A DNA stretch of 45,444 nucleotides from assembly GCF_022829605.1 (NCBI RefSeq), contig NZ_JAKSYD010000203.1, positions 1 to 45,444 of the forward strand, written 5' to 3'. Positions within the stretch are counted from its first letter, which is position 1. Each line of letters begins with the position of its first letter. Below, in pieces: positions 28,483-36,926 of the stretch. The notes beneath the pieces were generated by a model. That model did no database searches and was not told where the DNA came from. It saw only the letters and a program-made list of their open reading frames with translations. Source of the stretch: Methylobacterium sp. E-065. Its GTDB lineage: Bacteria > Pseudomonadota > Alphaproteobacteria > Rhizobiales > Beijerinckiaceae. Made by a program: the position numbers and the translations under genes.

Positions 28483-29003
28483 GCGGCTTACCCGGACGCC
28501 GTCACCCGCTGCCCGACGGCGCGATGTGCGACGAGCATTCCGATCGCGCGGCCGTCGCCAACGTCCAGGGCGAGACGGACAGCTTCGGATTCGAGACGGT
28601 CCTCCTGTGCCAGGAATGCCTGGACGCGGATCGTGCCTACGAGGCGACCGAGGAAGCGCACACGGGCACCTGCGACTGGTGCAAGCGCGAGGCGACCGAC
28701 CTCGCGTGGGCGCGGGACTACGAAGAGGGTATGGGCGGCCCGGTCTACCGGGTGTGCAGGGCGTGCAGTGATCGCGTGGCGGCTGAGGCTCGGCGCGAGA
28801 TGGACGAGCACGACCTCGACTATCCCGAGGCCGACGATGAGCCGGACGCCTGGGATCCCGCCGACGACTGCGGCCAAACCGGCGACGGCACCTGCATGAA
28901 TGCAGGGTCGGAGTGGTGTGACTTCGAATGCCCGCTCCGCGATCAGCTCGGCGTCACGACTAAACCCCCGACGCCGCCAGCGTCACCCGGACCGGACGCC
29001 TAG
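28479..29003 (+). CDS. Multi-Cys zinc protein, 174 aa
   Basis: Several Cys pairs: CDEHSD, LLCQECLD, CDWCKRE, VCRACSD, then C-x6-C and CDFECPL. Acidic middle (DEHDLDYPEADDEPDAWDP). Probably two zinc ribbons. Coupled to the methyltransferase by ATGA. Function unknown. Confidence 0.65.
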   Translation: MSGLPGRRHPLPDGAMCDEHSDRAAVANVQGETDSFGFETVLLCQECLDADRAYEATEEAHTGTCDWCKREATDLAWARDYEEGMGGPVYRVCRACSDRVAAEARREMDEHDLDYPEADDEPDAWDPADDCGQTGDGTCMNAGSEWCDFECPLRDQLGVTTKPPTPPASPGPDA

Positions 29004-29126
29004 CGTGGCGCCCGGGAGCAGGCCGCAGAGCGGCCCCGACTCCCGCCAGACTCGGACTCTGAATCCCCTCCAGGCCCGCCCGGGCCACCCGTCCGCCTGC
29101 GCGCGGCAAACCTCCCGAGGTCATCG

Positions 29127-29507
29127 ATGAGCACGCCCACCACCAAGGTGCTGATGTCGGCCGGCAACCCATCCGGCTTCAAGCTGGAAGAGCTACTGAC
29201 CGCCATCGTTCAGGACCTGCGCATCAAGAACGACGCCCTGGAGGGCAACGCGTCGCCGACCTCGACCGCCATCCGGGTCAACAACCTCGGCATCATCGAC
29301 TGCCTGGCGCTCGCCGGCGTCCGCCAGAACGACACGCTGCGGCGCCTCGATCTACTCGGCCCCGATCAGGGCCCGGGTGGCACGCCCCGCATCGGTGCCG
29401 GCGCCGGCGCGGCCGACGTGCCCACGCCCGCGATCCCCACGCCAGCCACTGGCGTCGACCCCGTGCTCGCGGCCGCCGCTCCAGCCGTCCCATCACCGCA
29501 GGCCTAA
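29127..29507 (+). CDS. Hypothetical protein, 126 aa
   Basis: GAGG precedes ATG 29127. Helical N-terminus (KLEELLTAIVQDLRIKNDAL, IDCLALAGVRQNDTLRRLDL), then a long Gly/Ala/Pro tail. Resembles in layout the following gene; both look like helix-plus-flexible-tail phage proteins. The 29,004-29,126 gap may hold a 41-codon Arg/Pro-rich frame, not convincing. Confidence 0.6.
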   Translation: MSTPTTKVLMSAGNPSGFKLEELLTAIVQDLRIKNDALEGNASPTSTAIRVNNLGIIDCLALAGVRQNDTLRRLDLLGPDQGPGGTPRIGAGAGAADVPTPAIPTPATGVDPVLAAAAPAVPSPQA

Positions 29508-29510
29508 GCG

Positions 29511-29939
29511 GTGGGCCTCCATTCCTTCTCCCCGTTCGGACGCGGTCGCCCGTCCATCCGGGCCTTCCTCGGCGACCTCACAGGCAAGTTCATGTCCGTC
29601 GAAGCATCGCTCGTCCGGATCGAGCAGCAGAACGCCCTCATTGCCGAGGTCCTGACCGGGGTGTTCAAGACCCAGAACACCCACAGCGACATGCTGAAGA
29701 CCCTGGCCGCGGCCGCGCCCGAGGCGATCGACACGACTACGCTCGACGCGTCGATCGCCGCAACGGACGCGGTTCTGGCCAAGCTCGCCCCGGCAACTGC
29801 CGACGGCACGGCTGCCGCTACCGCCTCGGCGCAGCAGCCCGACCCTGCGAGCGGGACGGCCGCCGCCAGCGCCGAGCCCGCCGCGCAGCCCGCTCAACAG
29901 CCCGACGCGCCCGCCGGCGCGGCGACGACGGCCGCCTGA
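29511..29939 (+). CDS. Hypothetical protein, 142 aa
   Basis: GTG start at 29511, 3 bases after the previous stop. MGLHSFSPFGRGRPSIRAFL, a coiled-coil-like helix (VRIEQQNALIAEVLTGVFKT), then an Ala/Gln/Pro-rich tail. Not recognised. Confidence 0.55.
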   Translation: MGLHSFSPFGRGRPSIRAFLGDLTGKFMSVEASLVRIEQQNALIAEVLTGVFKTQNTHSDMLKTLAAAAPEAIDTTTLDASIAATDAVLAKLAPATADGTAAATASAQQPDPASGTAAASAEPAAQPAQQPDAPAGAATTAA

Positions 29940-29957
29940 CCCGGGAGCGCTGACGCC

Positions 29958-30056
29958 ATGATCATCCAGCTCTGGCCGCTGCCCCGCGGCCCCCCGCACC
30001 TGGCCTCACAGATCCTCGCACGCCCTGCGTCAGGTCCCCGCCTCGTGCCCGACTGA
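29958..30056 (+). CDS. Very small protein, 32 aa
   Basis: MIIQLWPLPRGPPHLASQIL then ARPASGPRLVPD; GGGAGCG upstream. TGATG leads into a 27-codon Pro-rich frame (30,056-30,139). From there to 30,288 no gene is seen, only a weak CCGTCG/CGACGG hairpin followed by five T at about 30,188-30,222. Confidence 0.35.
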   Translation: MIIQLWPLPRGPPHLASQILARPASGPRLVPD

Positions 30057-30288
30057 TGCCGCCCGGTCCGGACGAGATCCGGCCTTCCGCAGGTCCTGAG
30101 CTGCCGCCTCCAGACGCCGTCCCTTTCGGCGGAGGCTGACGGCTCGGTCTGCGCTGCGAGCTTCCCACCCGTCACCCTGCCCGAACGGCCGTCGCGAGCA
30201 GCGATTCAGCCGACGGGTTTTTGCGTGCCCGGAGCCGGACAGGCTTCGCGGCTGAGCGCTCCAGCCTTGCCTGAAGAAGGCGCCCGCC

Positions 30289-31434
30289 ATGACGATTATC
30301 CGCAGACGCCACAACAAGAACTTCACCGTCATCGGCAACGAGGTGTTCTCCGACGAACGCCTGGAGCTCGATGCGCTCGGGCTGCTTTGCTACCTGCGCT
30401 CGCGCCCGAACGACTGGAACATCTCCACCGAGCATCTGCGCCGCCGGTTCGGCTGTGGCCCGGAGAAGATGCAGCGCTTGATGCGCGAGCTGATCGCCGT
30501 CGGCTGGATCCAGCGGCATGAGCTGCCCCGCGGCCCGCGCGGGATCTACGGCGGCTTCGAGTACGTCGTGCTGGACGAGCCCGAACTAGCCTCGGACGTC
30601 CAGAACGCAGCAGAAACACCGGCCACACGGGAAACGGAAAAACCGACTCCCGTACCGGAGTCGGATCAGCCGACTCCCGGTGAACCGTGCACGGCTGAAC
30701 CGGAGTCGGTCGAACCGGAGTCGGCAAACCCGACCGCCTACTTAGAACTAGATTCTACCAAGGGATTCTCCCCCCTTTATCCCCCCGCCAGCGGGGGGAC
30801 GCGCTCGCTGGAGGAAGATCGAATCTCTGAGCAGGAGGCCTGGATCGGAAATCGGCCCGAACGAGGAACCGAGCGCCGGCCACGACCGTCGCAGGGCTGC
30901 CGGGGCGCAGCGCTGCCCCCGGTGCCGCCGGACACCGCGGCGCGATTCGAGCGCCTCTGGGCGGCCTACCCCGAGAGCGGGCGGCTGGCGGCCGATCGCC
31001 CCCGGGCTGTGGCGCTGTTCGCGGCGCTCGACCCCGCCGATCAGGAGCGGGCGATTCACGCCGCCGCCGCCGAGGCGCGAACGCGCGCCCAGCATCGCAG
31101 CCAGGCCCGAGCTCTGCACCGATGGTTCGAGCGCGGGCTCTGGCGCAACGGCGCTCCCTCGGCCGGTGGGGCCGGGCCTGCGGTCGGGGCTGCCCCCCCG
31201 GGTCCGGCCGCCGCCGATCCGTTCGCTGCCCGCAACGCAGCCGGCATGGACCAGGCCCGCCGCGGCCAGTGGCCAAGCGGTTGCACCCACTTCGTGCTCG
31301 CCGATTCGGACGAGGGCGCAGCCTGGGAGGCGTACTTCGCCGAGCACGCCGTGAAACCCCGGTGGATGTCGATGCCGGGCGGGCACGGTGCCTACATGCC
31401 GACACCGTTCCCGCCGGCGACCGAAGCGGCATGA
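30289..31434 (+). CDS. Replication-type winged-helix protein with internal origin
   Basis: 381 aa. Residues about 5-95 form the winged helix seen at the N-terminus of many phage replication initiators: NFTVIGNEVFSDERLELDAL, GLLCYLRSRPNDWNISTEHL, MQRLMRELIAVGWIQR. A long linker (about 100-205) contains the repeats described at 30,643-30,724. The C-terminal part has PPDTAARFERLWAAYPESGR, like DnaD/primase-loader linkers, and ends with a small aromatic domain (WMSMPGGHGAYMP). The layout, initiator gene with iterons inside it, mirrors lambda O. Helicase-loader function is inference. Confidence 0.75.
   Translation: MTIIRRRHNKNFTVIGNEVFSDERLELDALGLLCYLRSRPNDWNISTEHLRRRFGCGPEKMQRLMRELIAVGWIQRHELPRGPRGIYGGFEYVVLDEPELASDVQNAAETPATRETEKPTPVPESDQPTPGEPCTAEPESVEPESANPTAYLELDSTKGFSPLYPPASGGTRSLEEDRISEQEAWIGNRPERGTERRPRPSQGCRGAALPPVPPDTAARFERLWAAYPESGRLAADRPRAVALFAALDPADQERAIHAAAAEARTRAQHRSQARALHRWFERGLWRNGAPSAGGAGPAVGAAPPGPAAADPFAARNAAGMDQARRGQWPSGCTHFVLADSDEGAAWEAYFAEHAVKPRWMSMPGGHGAYMPTPFPPATEAA
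30643..30724. other. Iteron cluster, candidate replication origin
   Basis: Five exact copies of GGAGTCGG or its complement within 82 bp: 30,643-30,650 (complement), 30,657-30,664, 30,670-30,677 (complement), 30,702-30,709 and 30,717-30,724. The extended unit ACCGGAGTCGG is conserved in several. A local AT-richer stretch (30,739-30,768) follows, then a CCCCCC-GCCAGC-GGGGGG hairpin at 30,781-30,798. Confidence 0.5.
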
Positions 31435-31475
31435 CGCTCGGCGCTGTCGGCGATCTAAAACCCAGGAGAGCATCT

Positions 31476-31916
31476 ATGTCCCATACCTCCGCAAACGTCT
31501 TCGACCTCACCGCCGGTATTGCGGCGGCCTACGTCAGCCACAACCACATCGCGGCGGTAGACGTGCCGCTGCTGCTCACGACGCTCCACGGGGCGCTGCG
31601 CGGGCTTCAGGATGGCAACGCGATCGCGGACACCGCAGCTGCCGCGCCCGCCTTGGAGATCCCGTCCGCCTCGCAGATCCGCAAGTCGATCCACCCGGAC
31701 GGCCTCGTAAGCTTCCTCGACGGGCGCTCGCACAAGACGCTCAAGCGCCACCTGACGGCCCACGGTCTGACGCCCGACGGCTACCGCAGGCGCTTCGGGT
31801 TGCCGGCCGACTACCCGATGGTCTGTCCGTCCTACTCGGCGCAGCGCTCATCGCTCGCGAAAGCGATCGGCCTCGGTGTGCCGGGCGCTCAGATCGGACG
31901 GCAAGCCGCTGAGTAG
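31476..31916 (+). CDS. MucR/Ros family transcriptional regulator
   Basis: 146 aa; GGAG before ATG 31476. The C-terminal DNA-binding region HKTLKRHLTAHGLTPDGYRR then FGLPADYPMVCPSYSAQRSS matches MucR. The zinc knuckle Cys (IVCLEDG in typical members) is replaced by Ser (LVSFLDG), as in some MucR homologues that fold without zinc. MucR proteins silence AT-rich and surface-polysaccharide genes. It ends the rightward early gene block and may act on host genes. Confidence 0.82.
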   Translation: MSHTSANVFDLTAGIAAAYVSHNHIAAVDVPLLLTTLHGALRGLQDGNAIADTAAAAPALEIPSASQIRKSIHPDGLVSFLDGRSHKTLKRHLTAHGLTPDGYRRRFGLPADYPMVCPSYSAQRSSLAKAIGLGVPGAQIGRQAAE

Positions 31917-32006
31917 TGTGCTGAGGATCTCTATAGGCCTGTCAACCAATGATCTCGAGTGTCGCGCGCCACGATTGCACTTAGCGCTCACGGCGTGCGA
32001 CGGCGA

Positions 32007-32954
32007 TCAAGCGGCAAGAACGCGGGCAGCGCCCTCCAAGCCCAGCTGCGTGTTCGGGTGTGCTTCAGCCGACTCAGCGCGGAAGTTCAAGTTTTGGACG
32101 TCGCTGGCTTCTTGGGCCATAGCCGTAGCGAGAAGCCCCGCACGTACAGCCCAACGATCCCGTTCGATCCGCATGGCATCAAGCTGATCCTCGCTCGATG
32201 CCAATGCGATTTGCAACGCATCGATCTCGGTCCGGAGATCGTTCGTGCGTTGCCGCTCATCAGCCAATGCGGCCTTGAGTATACTCAGCGCCGCAGCTGT
32301 TGCTCCCTGCGACGAACATTTCACGTCGCTGGCGAGACTGGATCGCCGCTCAGCCTCAACGATTTCGCCTCGCTGCTTGTCGTCCGCCGGCGTCGTCATC
32401 GGCATCGCTGCTGCATCCGGCCGAAGCTGCGTGATTTCCGCTCTCAATTGCTCGACATCGAGGCCTACCGGGGGGCGGGCGTTGGTTGGCTTGATCGATG
32501 GAGCAATGGCGAGTGAGGTCGGCAGGCCCTCCTCCTCCAAGACCAACTCGTGCAACATGGCGAACACCGCATCACCGTCCATCCTGGACAGGTCGAAGCC
32601 ACTCTCCGACGCAATTTGGTTGAACTTCGCTTGCCCTTGAGCCGACTGGCCGACGAAAGCCATCGACCAGTTGGCAAAGCTGCGGGCCTCCGTCGGGCCA
32701 CACTGAAGAACAGTGACATCCCCGTGGCGATCGTCACACTGGATGCGCTCGAACGTCTCCTCGACCCCCCGGCGTGGGCCTTCGAGGACTTGAGCGAAGG
32801 CACCAGCATTGAACATCAGCGCGCCGGTGACGTCGGATCGATCGTTGTTTCGCTGCGATGCGGCTAGGATTTGACTGACGGTGGCCGTCAGCTCGGCATC
32901 GGTTCCCTGAAACAGGTTCTTGCTAGCATAGACGAGACGATAGAGCTCACTCAT
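32007..32954 (-). CDS. BLUF blue-light sensor protein with helical C-terminus
   Basis: 315 aa. Residues about 1-95 are a BLUF flavin domain: LYRLVYASKN with the key Tyr, AASQRNNDRSDVTGALMFNA with Asn and the T-G motif, and GAFAQVLEGPRRGVEETFER. The middle (95-150) is the usual capping helices, then a linker and a long coiled coil (SILKAALADERQRTNDLRTE and on). No catalytic domain. The gene follows the GGDEF-EAL gene by 24 bp on the same strand, so sensor and c-di-GMP enzyme are probably made together. In BlrP1/YcgF-type proteins BLUF and EAL are fused; here they are separate. Confidence 0.88.
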   Translation of the reverse strand: MSELYRLVYASKNLFQGTDAELTATVSQILAASQRNNDRSDVTGALMFNAGAFAQVLEGPRRGVEETFERIQCDDRHGDVTVLQCGPTEARSFANWSMAFVGQSAQGQAKFNQIASESGFDLSRMDGDAVFAMLHELVLEEEGLPTSLAIAPSIKPTNARPPVGLDVEQLRAEITQLRPDAAAMPMTTPADDKQRGEIVEAERRSSLASDVKCSSQGATAAALSILKAALADERQRTNDLRTEIDALQIALASSEDQLDAMRIERDRWAVRAGLLATAMAQEASDVQNLNFRAESAEAHPNTQLGLEGAARVLAA

Positions 32955-32978
32955 GGGGCTATCCAAGTAAAAATCGGA

Positions 32979-34721
32979 TCAAAGATTTGGACGGTAGTTC
33001 GCGAGGAATTGCAGCAAATCGTCGGCTGGTATTGGTTTACTGATGAGGTAGCCCTGGACGTCGGTACATCCTTCGTCGCGGATGCGCTGCATCTGCTCCG
33101 GCGTCTCGACGCCCTCGGCAACCGTTGTCATTCCCAGGCTCTTGCCGAGACCAGCGATCGCTCGAATGATCGCGTCGCCGTCCGGTTTGCTCGCGAGATC
33201 TTTTACGAAGGACCTATCGATCTTGATCTTGTCGAAAGGAAAGCTGCGCAGGTAACTCAAGGATGAGTAGCCCGTGCCGAAATCGTCCATCGAGACACGG
33301 ACCCCAAGTTCGCGCAGACGATGCAGCGTTTGCAACGTCTTTTCGCTTTCTTGCAGAAGTACGCCCTCAGTGATCTCAACCTCCAGCCGCCTGGCCGACA
33401 AACCTGAGCTGGTGAGAGCTGAGATGATGGTCTCGACCAACCGATCACTTTTGAACTGAGCCGGAGAAACGTTCACCGCGACAGACATTCCAGCGGGCCA
33501 AGTCGTCGCGTCGCGGCAGGCCTGACGAATGACCCACTCGCCGATCGGTACGATCAGGCCGATCTCCTCAGCAAGCGGGATGAAATCCAGGGGAGATATC
33601 AAGCCACGCTCTGGATGCTTCCAGCGGATCAGAGCTTCACAACCGATCAGCCTATCACCGTCGAGCTGTAATTGTGGTTGGTAGTGCAGCTGAAATTCGC
33701 GGCGCGCTAGCGCCTGGCGCATGTCGAGTTCGAGACGTCGACGCGCTTGCATGCGCGCATCCATCTCAGGTTCGAAGAACCGGTATGTGCCCCGCCCGTC
33801 GAGCTTGGCCCTGTACAAAGCAAGGTCGGCATTTTTTAAAAGCTTGTCAGCAGTTTCTCCGTCCGTGGGTGCGAGGGCCACGCCGACGCTCGCCCCGATC
33901 GTCAGGAGGTGACCGTCAACCATATAGGTTCGACTGATCAGATCGACGATGCGCCGGGCTAGCGCTTGCGTATTGCCGGCCTCACGGATGCCGGTTTGTA
34001 GAATTACGAACTCGTCGCCGCCGATGCGGGCCACGGTGTCCGTCGGCCTGACGGTCGAGCGCAGACGATCGGCGACCTTGGCGAGCAGTAAGTCGCCGAT
34101 CGGGTGGCCGAGCGTATCGTTGACCGGCTTGAACCGATCGAGGTCGATGAGCAGCAGCGCATACGGTTCGCCGTTGCGCTGCAAGCGTGCCAGAGCCTCG
34201 GCCAAGCGTTCACGCAGGAGAAGTCGGTTCGGCAAGCCGGTGAGAGGATCGAGACGCGCCATCTCGTCCGCTCGCGCTTCGCTCGCCTTGCGCGCGCTCA
34301 CATCTTCCAGCGTCGCGATCCAGCCTCCATCTACTATGGGGCAGACTTCGATCATGAGCGTCCGAGCTCGGCCCGTCACTTCGAAAGAGACCGTCGACTG
34401 AGAACTCAGCGCATGTTGCAATGACTGAAATATCTCTCGCCGTCTTAGTGCAGCCCCGCCGGACAAGGCACGAAGCAATAGCTTTGCTGATAGCTTGATC
34501 TGTAGATCGATACCCAGGTCTGTAAGGAAAATCTCAGCTGGAGCATTAAAGTCAGCGACATCTCCTGATGGGTCGATCATGAGCAGGCCGTACCGAATGG
34601 CATCAAGGTAGTGGTTAGCCTTGACGAGTGACGCTGCATTTAAACCAGGACGCGCCCCCAGCGAGAAAGGTTGAAGTTCTACTGCGCCGGAATGGTGCAG
34701 GGCAGAATTCATCACGGACAT
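32979..34721 (-). CDS. GGDEF-EAL c-di-GMP signalling protein
   Basis: 580 aa: a PAS-like N-terminus (about 35-150, LDAIRYGLLMIDPSGDVADF), GGDEF domain (about 160-320) with RIGGDEFVIL intact, and EAL domain (about 335-575) with EALIRWKHP, NVSPAQF, EITEGVL, DDFGTGYSSL, KIDRSFV and AEGVETPEQ, all the metal and substrate motifs of active phosphodiesterases. Either or both activities are possible. No membrane segment, so cytosolic. Upstream partner of the BLUF gene. Upstream of its start lies a 600-bp AT-richer region with no clear gene. Confidence 0.92.
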   Translation of the reverse strand: MSVMNSALHHSGAVELQPFSLGARPGLNAASLVKANHYLDAIRYGLLMIDPSGDVADFNAPAEIFLTDLGIDLQIKLSAKLLLRALSGGAALRRREIFQSLQHALSSQSTVSFEVTGRARTLMIEVCPIVDGGWIATLEDVSARKASEARADEMARLDPLTGLPNRLLLRERLAEALARLQRNGEPYALLLIDLDRFKPVNDTLGHPIGDLLLAKVADRLRSTVRPTDTVARIGGDEFVILQTGIREAGNTQALARRIVDLISRTYMVDGHLLTIGASVGVALAPTDGETADKLLKNADLALYRAKLDGRGTYRFFEPEMDARMQARRRLELDMRQALARREFQLHYQPQLQLDGDRLIGCEALIRWKHPERGLISPLDFIPLAEEIGLIVPIGEWVIRQACRDATTWPAGMSVAVNVSPAQFKSDRLVETIISALTSSGLSARRLEVEITEGVLLQESEKTLQTLHRLRELGVRVSMDDFGTGYSSLSYLRSFPFDKIKIDRSFVKDLASKPDGDAIIRAIAGLGKSLGMTTVAEGVETPEQMQRIRDEGCTDVQGYLISKPIPADDLLQFLANYRPNL

Positions 34722-35039
34722 GTCCTGTGGGAGACGCTATCCAAACGTGCAAAGCCTGACAGCCTCGCGAATATATCTGAAAAATCTTTAATTAGGGGTT
34801 TATAGGCTCTAAGATTTGTAGAAGCGTTTCAGTTTGAGGCGAAAGTACGTTGCTGATCCATGTTAGGCGGCGGCAATACGTAAGCTGCGCCGAAAATAGG
34901 AGATATATGACTAGCATATACCCATCATCAAATCGCTCATTTTCCAATCGAGACGTAGATAGATAAGATGAAATGGCCAAAGTAATCTGACATCCGACCG
35001 TGAGATACGTGAAGATTTTGACTTAATCGAACGACTGAT
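34722..35039. other. AT-richer region without a clear gene
   Basis: Probably holds the promoter of the GGDEF-EAL/BLUF pair. Only chance-like short frames are seen, for example 34,906-34,965 on the plus strand. Confidence 0.4.
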
Positions 35040-35243
35040 CTACTTGATATTTGGCTTAAATGGTGATGTTTCGAGGATCGAGACAGGCAAGCCCGGCCAG
35101 ATCGAGGTGAACACTGGACGTCCGGTATTCCCGTGCCACCCCTGACGGCAGACGGTCGTGCTTCCACTCTTAACACGCAGCATCTGCATGCGCTCGTGAA
35201 ACGGTTGACGGGGGCAGAAGTCCGACACACGTAAGCCGTCCAC
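35040..35243 (-). CDS. Possible small protein, 67 aa
   Basis: Reads MDGLRVSDFCPRQPFHERMQ, then VCRQGWHGNTGRPVFTSIWP and GLPVSILETSPFKPNIK. Amino acid use is plausible but no RBS or family supports it; it may be a decayed fragment. Confidence 0.25.
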   Translation of the reverse strand: MDGLRVSDFCPRQPFHERMQMLRVKSGSTTVCRQGWHGNTGRPVFTSIWPGLPVSILETSPFKPNIK

Positions 35244-35324
35244 GATGTCGCGCTCGCCACGCTATCGTGACCCGGAACATGTTAGAAATGGGCAGCGGCG
35301 GTTTGGGCCGCTTCCCTGCGCTCG

Positions 35325-35750
35325 ATGCTCACCCGTTCGGAAGATCCCAATCCCCCGCGCGAACCCTTCACCTGCTCTGATGTCGAGGGCTGGCTGAAGG
35401 CCGCCTTCCGGGCCATGCCGTTCACGCCGATCTACGCGCCTCGCGGCAACACGCTCCGCAGCGCGATGCAGAACCAGCCAAGTGCCACCTTCGACATCTT
35501 GGCCTTTACCGGCACCGTGCTCGGCGACCGATCTGAGGAACGGAAGATCCTGCTTGTCTGGGCTCGGGCGATCGTCACCGAAGGCCAGGTCGGCGGATCG
35601 ATCGCGCAGTTCTGCGAGGCGCGAGGCATGCACCGCAGCACTTTTGACAGGAAGCGGATGCGCGCGTGTAAGAAAATTGCTGCCGAGAAAAATAAGATTA
35701 ACCAATTTGTTTCCAACGATCAAAAAATCAAAATCAGTGAAGTGCTCTAA
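35325..35750 (+). CDS. DUF6362-like protein, 141 aa
   Basis: ERKILLVWARAIVTEGQ, then SIAQFCEARGMHRSTFDRKR is a C-terminal HTH resembling DUF6362 proteins, which in related prophages lie just ahead of the terminase genes. No terminase follows here: the gene's AT-rich last ~20 codons (AEKNKINQFVSNDQKIKISE) run into the AT-rich operon, whose convergent last gene it overlaps by 17 bp. The junction looks like a deletion or insertion scar. Family call is tentative. Confidence 0.5.
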   Translation: MLTRSEDPNPPREPFTCSDVEGWLKAAFRAMPFTPIYAPRGNTLRSAMQNQPSATFDILAFTGTVLGDRSEERKILLVWARAIVTEGQVGGSIAQFCEARGMHRSTFDRKRMRACKKIAAEKNKINQFVSNDQKIKISEVL

Positions 35751-36066
35751 TCCGACAAACAAATGTCGCGGCCGAGGTTATATCTTTCGATGTGCAAATA
35801 TCCGCCGGCATAAGATAGCCAACAGCTAATGCTGCGCATGCGGCAGCCAATAAATTGAAAAATCCATTTACTCCTGCGATTGGAAAAATTTCGATATCGT
35901 TTGTGATGGTTAGAGACGTCAACCCCCAAAAAACCGCAGACGCTAAACCAGTGAATACTCCGAGCACAAACGGATTTATGTCGCTAGGATACTGGCCCAG
36001 GCCCACCACGAAACACAAAAGTATACACGCGATAACTAGTATTTTACCATACGCGCTATCATCCAT
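35734..36066 (-). CDS. Three-helix membrane protein, 110 aa (AT-rich operon gene 4)
   Basis: ATG 36066 has GGGAAGA 5 bases upstream and overlaps the preceding gene by 8 bases. Three membrane helices: ILVIACILLCFVVGLGQY, FVLGVFTGLASAVFWGLTSL and FFNLLAAACAALAVGYLM, then a short tail with two Cys. No family recognised. Last gene of a four-gene operon, so it could be the membrane effector or an anchor. Confidence 0.65.
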   Translation of the reverse strand: MDDSAYGKILVIACILLCFVVGLGQYPSDINPFVLGVFTGLASAVFWGLTSLTITNDIEIFPIAGVNGFFNLLAAACAALAVGYLMPADICTSKDITSAATFVCRIRALH

Positions 36067-36553
36067 CGGATCTTCCCAGGTGTTCGGTTGGATTTTTTCC
36101 ATTAACGGCTATAAGTAAAGTGCAAATAATACTGACGAAAATGCAAACCCCGCCTGAAACAAATAATGAGCTCAATTTTTCAGTGGCTAAAAGTAGTATA
36201 CCGCTAAACACTAAAAAACCTATAAATGCTTGCGTCCAGACCTTCCCCACGCACCGTATTAAACTCGTCAACTTTAAATTTTGGTCAAAAATTCGCTGAA
36301 CTTCGACTTTCGTTTGTTCCAATTCTGCTTCCTTTTTGCTTCTTTCCAAACGATCTTTTTCGAGTTGGTGAATAATATAATCAATCTTTTTCGAGGAGGC
36401 CCTTTCTGCTGATAGATAGGCCAGTATGTCATCAACGCTGTCTGGTTTAATAGGTGTGGGCCTATACTCAAGCCCGAACATTTCTTGAAGATTGTAGTCT
36501 GCAGGCATATTATCTGCAGGATTGCCCCGAGAAATTTGCAGTTCTTTAGCCAC
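36059..36553 (-). CDS. Coiled-coil protein with C-terminal two-helix membrane hairpin (AT-rich operon gene 3)
   Basis: 164 aa; GTG 36553 follows GGGAGG. Soluble N-terminus (LQEMFGLEYRPTPIKPDSVD, SVDDILAYLSAERASSKKID), a strong coiled coil (about 60-95: HQLEKDRLERSKKEAELEQT), then two membrane helices (WTQAFIGFLVFSGILLLA and LFVSGGVCIFVSIICTLLIA). A sensor or oligomerising stalk joined to a membrane hairpin is a layout seen in membrane-acting immunity proteins; no homology is claimed. Confidence 0.65.
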   Translation of the reverse strand: MAKELQISRGNPADNMPADYNLQEMFGLEYRPTPIKPDSVDDILAYLSAERASSKKIDYIIHQLEKDRLERSKKEAELEQTKVEVQRIFDQNLKLTSLIRCVGKVWTQAFIGFLVFSGILLLATEKLSSLFVSGGVCIFVSIICTLLIAVNGKNPTEHLGRSDG

Positions 36554-36926
36554 CCAGAGCCTCCCAAGCTAAATTATAATGTAATATTATTGTGAAACGA
36601 TCAATCTTACCAACTACCGTAATAGCAAATTTAATATAGTATTTTCCTTCATTTTCTGATGCAAATTCTATCCATCTTGTTGCTGATCCAAAAATTGATT
36701 GCTCAAAAGATATTTTAAATTTTACTATAAATGTACTATTATCCGCCGCACTAGCGCTTGTTCCGAAATCGTTTTTGTCTTCCGTGAATTCTATTGCGAA
36801 TATGACTTTCTTTTCTTTCTCATCAGAGAAAGGGTAAACTTCAATTAATTGTTGGTCTTCAGATAGTATGGTTGCGGTTCGACGTATTTCCCAACCGCCG
36901 ATCCGTTCCGGAGCCCAGGCCATCAT
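36546..36926 (-). CDS. Beta-rich soluble protein (AT-rich operon gene 2)
   Basis: 126 aa. ATG 36926 overlaps the RHH gene's stop (ATGA). Alternating beta pattern throughout: QQLIEVYPFSDEKEKKVIFA, STFIVKFKISFEQSIF, GKYYIKFAITVVGKIDRFTI. No signal peptide or catalytic motif. Could be a small sandwich-fold sensor or binding partner of the membrane proteins. Base composition about 30% GC in 36,601-36,720, far below the surroundings. Confidence 0.65.
   Translation of the reverse strand: MMAWAPERIGGWEIRRTATILSEDQQLIEVYPFSDEKEKKVIFAIEFTEDKNDFGTSASAADNSTFIVKFKISFEQSIFGSATRWIEFASENEGKYYIKFAITVVGKIDRFTIILHYNLAWEALGG

Noticed and set aside
34937..35260. A 107-codon minus-strand frame in the AT-richer gap
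   Set aside because: Ser/Arg/Cys-rich, overlapping another frame, no RBS; more likely chance or decayed sequence.
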